This document shows positions 60,814-64,000 of a DNA stretch of 64,000 nt, in pieces. Within the stretch, counting starts at the first letter, position 1. The number at the start of each line of letters is the position of its first letter. The notes beneath the pieces were generated by a model, which saw only the letters and a program-made list of their open reading frames with translations, was not told where the DNA came from and did not search any database. Both the position numbers and the translations under genes were made by a program. Location: NCBI RefSeq assembly GCF_003589925.1, contig NZ_CP032382.1:6200001-6264000 (forward strand), in the 5' to 3' direction. The DNA comes from Chryseolinea soli (GTDB lineage Bacteria > Bacteroidota > Bacteroidia > Cytophagales > Cyclobacteriaceae).

Positions 60814-63225
60814 ATGGCAAATCTTCTCAAATCCTCGCTCAGCCAATCCCTGGGCACCCTGCAAAAGTGGACTCCCATCACGGGGGGCCTACACGGGGAA
60901 ACGGATCAGGGCAGCTTCCGGCTGCTGGTGTACAACGCCAACATCATCCGGCTGAGTGTGGCCCGGGCTGGCGATGCATTCGAGGACTTTTCCTATGCCG
61001 TTATAGCGTCGCCGGAAACAGACCATCATCGGGTTTCCGAAAAAGACGGGGTCGTCCGGGTGACCACGACAGCCCTATCGGTCGAGATCACCAAGAGTCC
61101 CGTGCGCTTCCGTTTTCTCACCGCCGACGGAAAAACGATCAACGAAGACGACCCGGCCTTTGGCACCAGCTGGAATGGCGACCAGGTGACGACCTATAAA
61201 AAACTCCAGGAAGGCGAGCGCTTTATCGGTTTGGGTGAAAAGACCGGGCCGCTGGACCGCCGCGGCCAGGGCTACACCAACTGGAACACCGACAGCTTTG
61301 CCTACTCCACGGGCGCCGACCCACTGTACAGCACCATCCCGTTCTACATCGGCGTGCACCACCACCTCAGCTACGGCATCTTTTTCGACAACTCCCATAA
61401 ATCGTTCTTCAACTTCGGCGCGTCCAACAACCGCTTCTCCAGCTTTGCAGCCGACGGCGGGGAGATGAACTACTATTTTATACACGACACTTCAGTGGCC
61501 GGCATTGTGAAGCACTATACGCACCTGACCGGGCGAATGGAAATGCCTCCCCTGTGGAGCATCGGCTTCCAGCAGTGCCGCTATAGTTACTACCCCGACA
61601 AAGAGGTGCTCACCCTGGCGCAAACTTTCCGCGACAAAGACATTCCCTCGGATGTGATCGTGCTCGACATCCATTACATGGAACAGTACAAGATCTTTAC
61701 CTGGAGCAAAAAGGATTTCCCTCAGCCCCAGAAGATGCTGGAGCAACTCAAGGCGCTGGGCTTTCATGTGGTAGTGATGTGCGACCCCGGCATTAAAGTG
61801 GAAGAAGGCTACGAAGCCTATGATTCCGGGGTGAAGCAGGAGGTTTTTATCCGGTATCCCGACGGCACCAACTACAGCGGCCAGGTGTGGCCCGGCTGGT
61901 GTCACTTCCCCGACTTCAGCAGTCCCAAAACGCGCCAATGGTGGCAGGAACAATTCAAGGCGTATGTAGCCATGGGGTTGGAAGGCTTCTGGAACGATAT
62001 GAACGAGATCGCCACCTGGGGGCACATGCTCCCGGAAAACATAGAGATGGATTTCGAAGGCAACAAGGCCACCATGCGCCGCGGGCGCAACCTCTATGGC
62101 TTCCTGATGGCCCGCAGCACCTACGAAGGCACCAAGGCGTTGCTGAAAGGCAAGCGCCCCTTCAACCTGACACGCTCGGGCTACAGCGGCGTGCAACGCT
62201 ATGCCGCCTTGTGGACCGGCGACAACGTGGCCTATGACGAACACATGATCATGGGTGCGCGCATGGTCTCCAACCTGGGTCTTGGCGGTATCGCCTTTGC
62301 GGGCTATGACGTGGGAGGATTTGTGGGCGATGCCAACACCAAGCTTTATGCCCGTTGGATCTCCATCGGCGCCTTCTCCCCTTTCTTCCGCGGCCACTCC
62401 ATGATCAACAGCCGCGACTCCGAGCCGTGGGCCTATGGCGAAGAGGTGGAACAGATCTCCCGCAACTACATCAAGTTCCGCTATCAACTCCTCCCCTACA
62501 TCTATTCGCTGTTCCATGAAGCTGCCGAGACCGGCATGCCCGTGCAGCGCGCACTGGCCCTGGACTATACACACGACTTCAAGATCTACGACGGACAGTT
62601 TTACAACCAGTATTTATTCGGCCCGAACTTCCTGGTAGCACCCGTAGAAAGTACGCGCGATTTTGTGAAGGTCTATTTCCCCGAAGGCAAGTGGTACTCG
62701 CTGTACGACGGCAAACCCTTTACCGGCAACACGGAGGTGATCGTGGAGTGCCCTGCGCATAGGCTTCCCGTATATGTGAAAGCTGGGGCCGTGATCCCGA
62801 TGCAGCCGGTGCGATCGCATACCAAAGAAGCCACAGACACCCTGATCGTGCACGTGTACACCGGAAGCGATTCGCGTTTTTGCTACTACACCGACGACGG
62901 GAGCACGTTTGCTTATCAACAAGGAGAATTTTCAAAACGCTGGATCACCTATAGCGATCGTCAACGACAAATCACCTTCGAAGAAGTGGAAGGCATGTAT
63001 ACGTCGCCGGTAAAACACCTGGCGGTGGTGGTTCACGGCCTCGACCAGAGCGTGTTGCACGTCCAGGTGAACGGCGAGCACAAGGCCTTCCGCCACGAGA
63101 CGAATACGTTCTTTGCTGCGCTGGAAAAATTCGATCCCATCTACGATCCGGAGCCGGCGCCCTATGAGGACGTGCACCGCGTGGACGTGGACTATCGCCA
63201 CGGGGCGATCGTGCTGCAGTGGTAA
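60814..63225 (+). CDS. GH31 alpha-glucosidase
   Basis: An 803-residue GH31 enzyme, probably alpha-glucosidase or alpha-xylosidase, releasing the non-reducing sugar from alpha-linked oligosaccharides. The N-terminal beta-sandwich is followed by the barrel, with the nucleophile Asp395 in GFWNDMNE and the acid/base Asp in YAALWTGDN. RGHSMINSRDSEPW follows, then a C-terminal beta domain. No signal peptide is present (MANLLKSSLSQSLGTLQKW), so it acts in the cytosol on sugar imported across both membranes. It follows the LacI gene and precedes an MFS sugar transporter gene on the same strand. The neighbours favour maltose- or isomaltose-type substrates. Confidence 0.92.
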   Translation: MANLLKSSLSQSLGTLQKWTPITGGLHGETDQGSFRLLVYNANIIRLSVARAGDAFEDFSYAVIASPETDHHRVSEKDGVVRVTTTALSVEITKSPVRFRFLTADGKTINEDDPAFGTSWNGDQVTTYKKLQEGERFIGLGEKTGPLDRRGQGYTNWNTDSFAYSTGADPLYSTIPFYIGVHHHLSYGIFFDNSHKSFFNFGASNNRFSSFAADGGEMNYYFIHDTSVAGIVKHYTHLTGRMEMPPLWSIGFQQCRYSYYPDKEVLTLAQTFRDKDIPSDVIVLDIHYMEQYKIFTWSKKDFPQPQKMLEQLKALGFHVVVMCDPGIKVEEGYEAYDSGVKQEVFIRYPDGTNYSGQVWPGWCHFPDFSSPKTRQWWQEQFKAYVAMGLEGFWNDMNEIATWGHMLPENIEMDFEGNKATMRRGRNLYGFLMARSTYEGTKALLKGKRPFNLTRSGYSGVQRYAALWTGDNVAYDEHMIMGARMVSNLGLGGIAFAGYDVGGFVGDANTKLYARWISIGAFSPFFRGHSMINSRDSEPWAYGEEVEQISRNYIKFRYQLLPYIYSLFHEAAETGMPVQRALALDYTHDFKIYDGQFYNQYLFGPNFLVAPVESTRDFVKVYFPEGKWYSLYDGKPFTGNTEVIVECPAHRLPVYVKAGAVIPMQPVRSHTKEATDTLIVHVYTGSDSRFCYYTDDGSTFAYQQGEFSKRWITYSDRQRQITFEEVEGMYTSPVKHLAVVVHGLDQSVLHVQVNGEHKAFRHETNTFFAALEKFDPIYDPEPAPYEDVHRVDVDYRHGAIVLQW

Positions 63226-63226
63226 T

Positions 63227-63238
63227 GTTAACGATTGC
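63227..63238. promoter_or_regulatory. Candidate LacI-type site before the terminal MFS gene
   Basis: GTTAACGATTGC fits GCAAnCGnTTGC with two mismatches. It begins directly after the GH31 stop codon and lies 68 bases before the transporter start. Confidence 0.3.
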
Positions 63239-63305
63239 TCTTGGGAATTTCGCGGGTTTTGTTCACTTTTAACGGATCACCATCCGCCACTGAGCAACCT
63301 AGACC

Positions 63306-64000
63306 GTGCAAACCGCCACTGCTACCCTAACGGAAAAACCCCGCCTTACCCGCGCGCAAATCTGGAACATGAGCTTCGGATTTTTTGGCATCCAGTTCGG
63401 CTTTGCACTTCAAAATGGAAATGCTTCGCGCATCCTGGGCATCTTTGGCGCGGAGGTGGAGCACTTGTCGCTGTTTTGGCTGGCGGCACCGCTCACGGGG
63501 ATGATCGTCCAACCCATCATCGGCCATTATAGCGATCGTACCTGGACATCATTGGGACGGCGACGCCCATATTTCCTCGCCGGCGCCATTCTTGCGTCGA
63601 GCGCGCTCATCTTCATGCCCAACGCCGATTGGCTTGTGAGCCTGCTTCCGCCGTTGTACGTAGGCGCGGGCATCCTCATGATCATGGATGCGTCCTTTAA
63701 CGTGGCCATGGAGCCCTTCCGGGCCCTGGTGGCCGACCTGCTTCCTTCTGATCAACGTACCCTGGGTTTTTCAATACAGACCTGCCTCATAGGTCTGGGC
63801 GCCGTGATCGGCTCTTTCCTGCCCCTCATTTTTGCCGAGCTCATTGGCGTTCCGAAAGTAGCGCCTGCTGGTGAGGTGCCCTTGAACGTAACACTTTCGT
63901 TCTATGTGGGCGCCTTCATTTTTCTGGTCGCGATCATATGGACCGTTGTCACCACGAGAGAATATCCACCCAGCGAGGATCAAAAAGAAGATCATAAAGA
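63306..64000 (+). CDS. MFS sugar transporter of the SLC45 / GPH-like group, 3' end beyond the window
   Basis: The first 231 codons of an inner-membrane transporter cut by the window edge. The reading frame is open from an in-frame TAG at 63300 to the end; GTG at 63306 is the first usable start and gives VQTATATLTEKPRLTRAQIW. The loop HYSDRTWTSLGRRRPYFLAGA between helices and the segment MDASFNVAMEPFRALVADLLP with RTLGFSIQTCLIGLGAVIGSFLP are characteristic of sucrose/maltose-type MFS carriers. It follows the GH31 gene by 80 bases, so it likely moves the disaccharide or oligosaccharide from the periplasm to the cytosolic glucosidase. Confidence 0.85.
   Translation, partial: MQTATATLTEKPRLTRAQIWNMSFGFFGIQFGFALQNGNASRILGIFGAEVEHLSLFWLAAPLTGMIVQPIIGHYSDRTWTSLGRRRPYFLAGAILASSALIFMPNADWLVSLLPPLYVGAGILMIMDASFNVAMEPFRALVADLLPSDQRTLGFSIQTCLIGLGAVIGSFLPLIFAELIGVPKVAPAGEVPLNVTLSFYVGAFIFLVAIIWTVVTTREYPPSEDQKEDHK

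Overview
The window looks like part of a Bacteroidota chromosome, probably a free-living member of the Cytophagales. Supporting signs are a SusC/SusD pair, a type IX secretion C-terminal domain, many lipoprotein signals with large VCBS/FG-GAP proteins, a NUDIX-type sugar regulator next to xylBA, and a promoter of the Bacteroidota TTG / TAnnTTTG type before pfkA. The order-level placement is an inference. No rRNA, tRNA, transposase, phage gene or CRISPR array was seen. Nearly every gene concerns sugar capture, polysaccharide handling or entry into glycolysis.

Region by region. 1-2.2 kb: pfkA and a ROK glucokinase on the plus strand. 2.2-15.3 kb: a tight minus-strand operon with two lipoprotein alpha-amylases, GlgE, a TreS-maltokinase fusion, GlgB and a GH57/DUF3536 protein, forming an alpha-glucan / maltose-1-phosphate module. 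15.4-23.7 kb: a small membrane protein, then a six-gene minus-strand operon with a Gfo/Idh/MocA oxidoreductase, two TIM-barrel isomerase/epimerases, a cytochrome c lipoprotein, a DUF1080 protein and a ThuA-sugar dehydrogenase-cytochrome fusion. This set resembles 3-keto-glycoside pathways coupled to a periplasmic cytochrome. 23.9-26.1 kb: a lone Rieske oxygenase, a repeat-rich spacer and a small secreted protein. 26.3-31.7 kb: a xylose locus (xylBA, a divergent NUDIX regulator and an MFS transporter) with a shared candidate operator. 31.8-36.6 kb: a type IX-secreted SGNH hydrolase, an arginine deiminase-like enzyme with CtlX, and a DoxX-like membrane protein. 36.7-41.6 kb: ROK kinase, PfkB kinase, beta-phosphoglucomutase and a GH65 phosphorylase. 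41.7-45.6 kb: glpF-glpK-glpD. 46-59.3 kb: a lipoprotein, a vanadium-haloperoxidase-like lipoprotein, two tandem VCBS/ASPIC lipoproteins and SusD-SusC. 59.6-64 kb: a LacI regulator, a GH31 alpha-glucosidase and the start of an MFS sugar transporter.

A likely overall picture: exported amylases and SusCD bring alpha-glucans across the outer membrane, and the terminal MFS protein carries oligosaccharide across the inner membrane. GH31 and GH65/PgmB then release glucose and glucose phosphates, kinases and PfkA feed glycolysis, and GlgE/Mak/GlgB build or recycle storage glucan. A palindrome close to GCAAnCGnTTGC lies before several of these units and suggests one LacI-type regulon.

Most interesting: the SusCD-VCBS-VCBS-haloperoxidase block, the cytochrome-linked 3-keto-sugar operon, loss of the catalytic aspartate in the TreS domain, and two candidate regulons readable directly from the DNA. 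All function calls rest on motif recognition; no database search was run.
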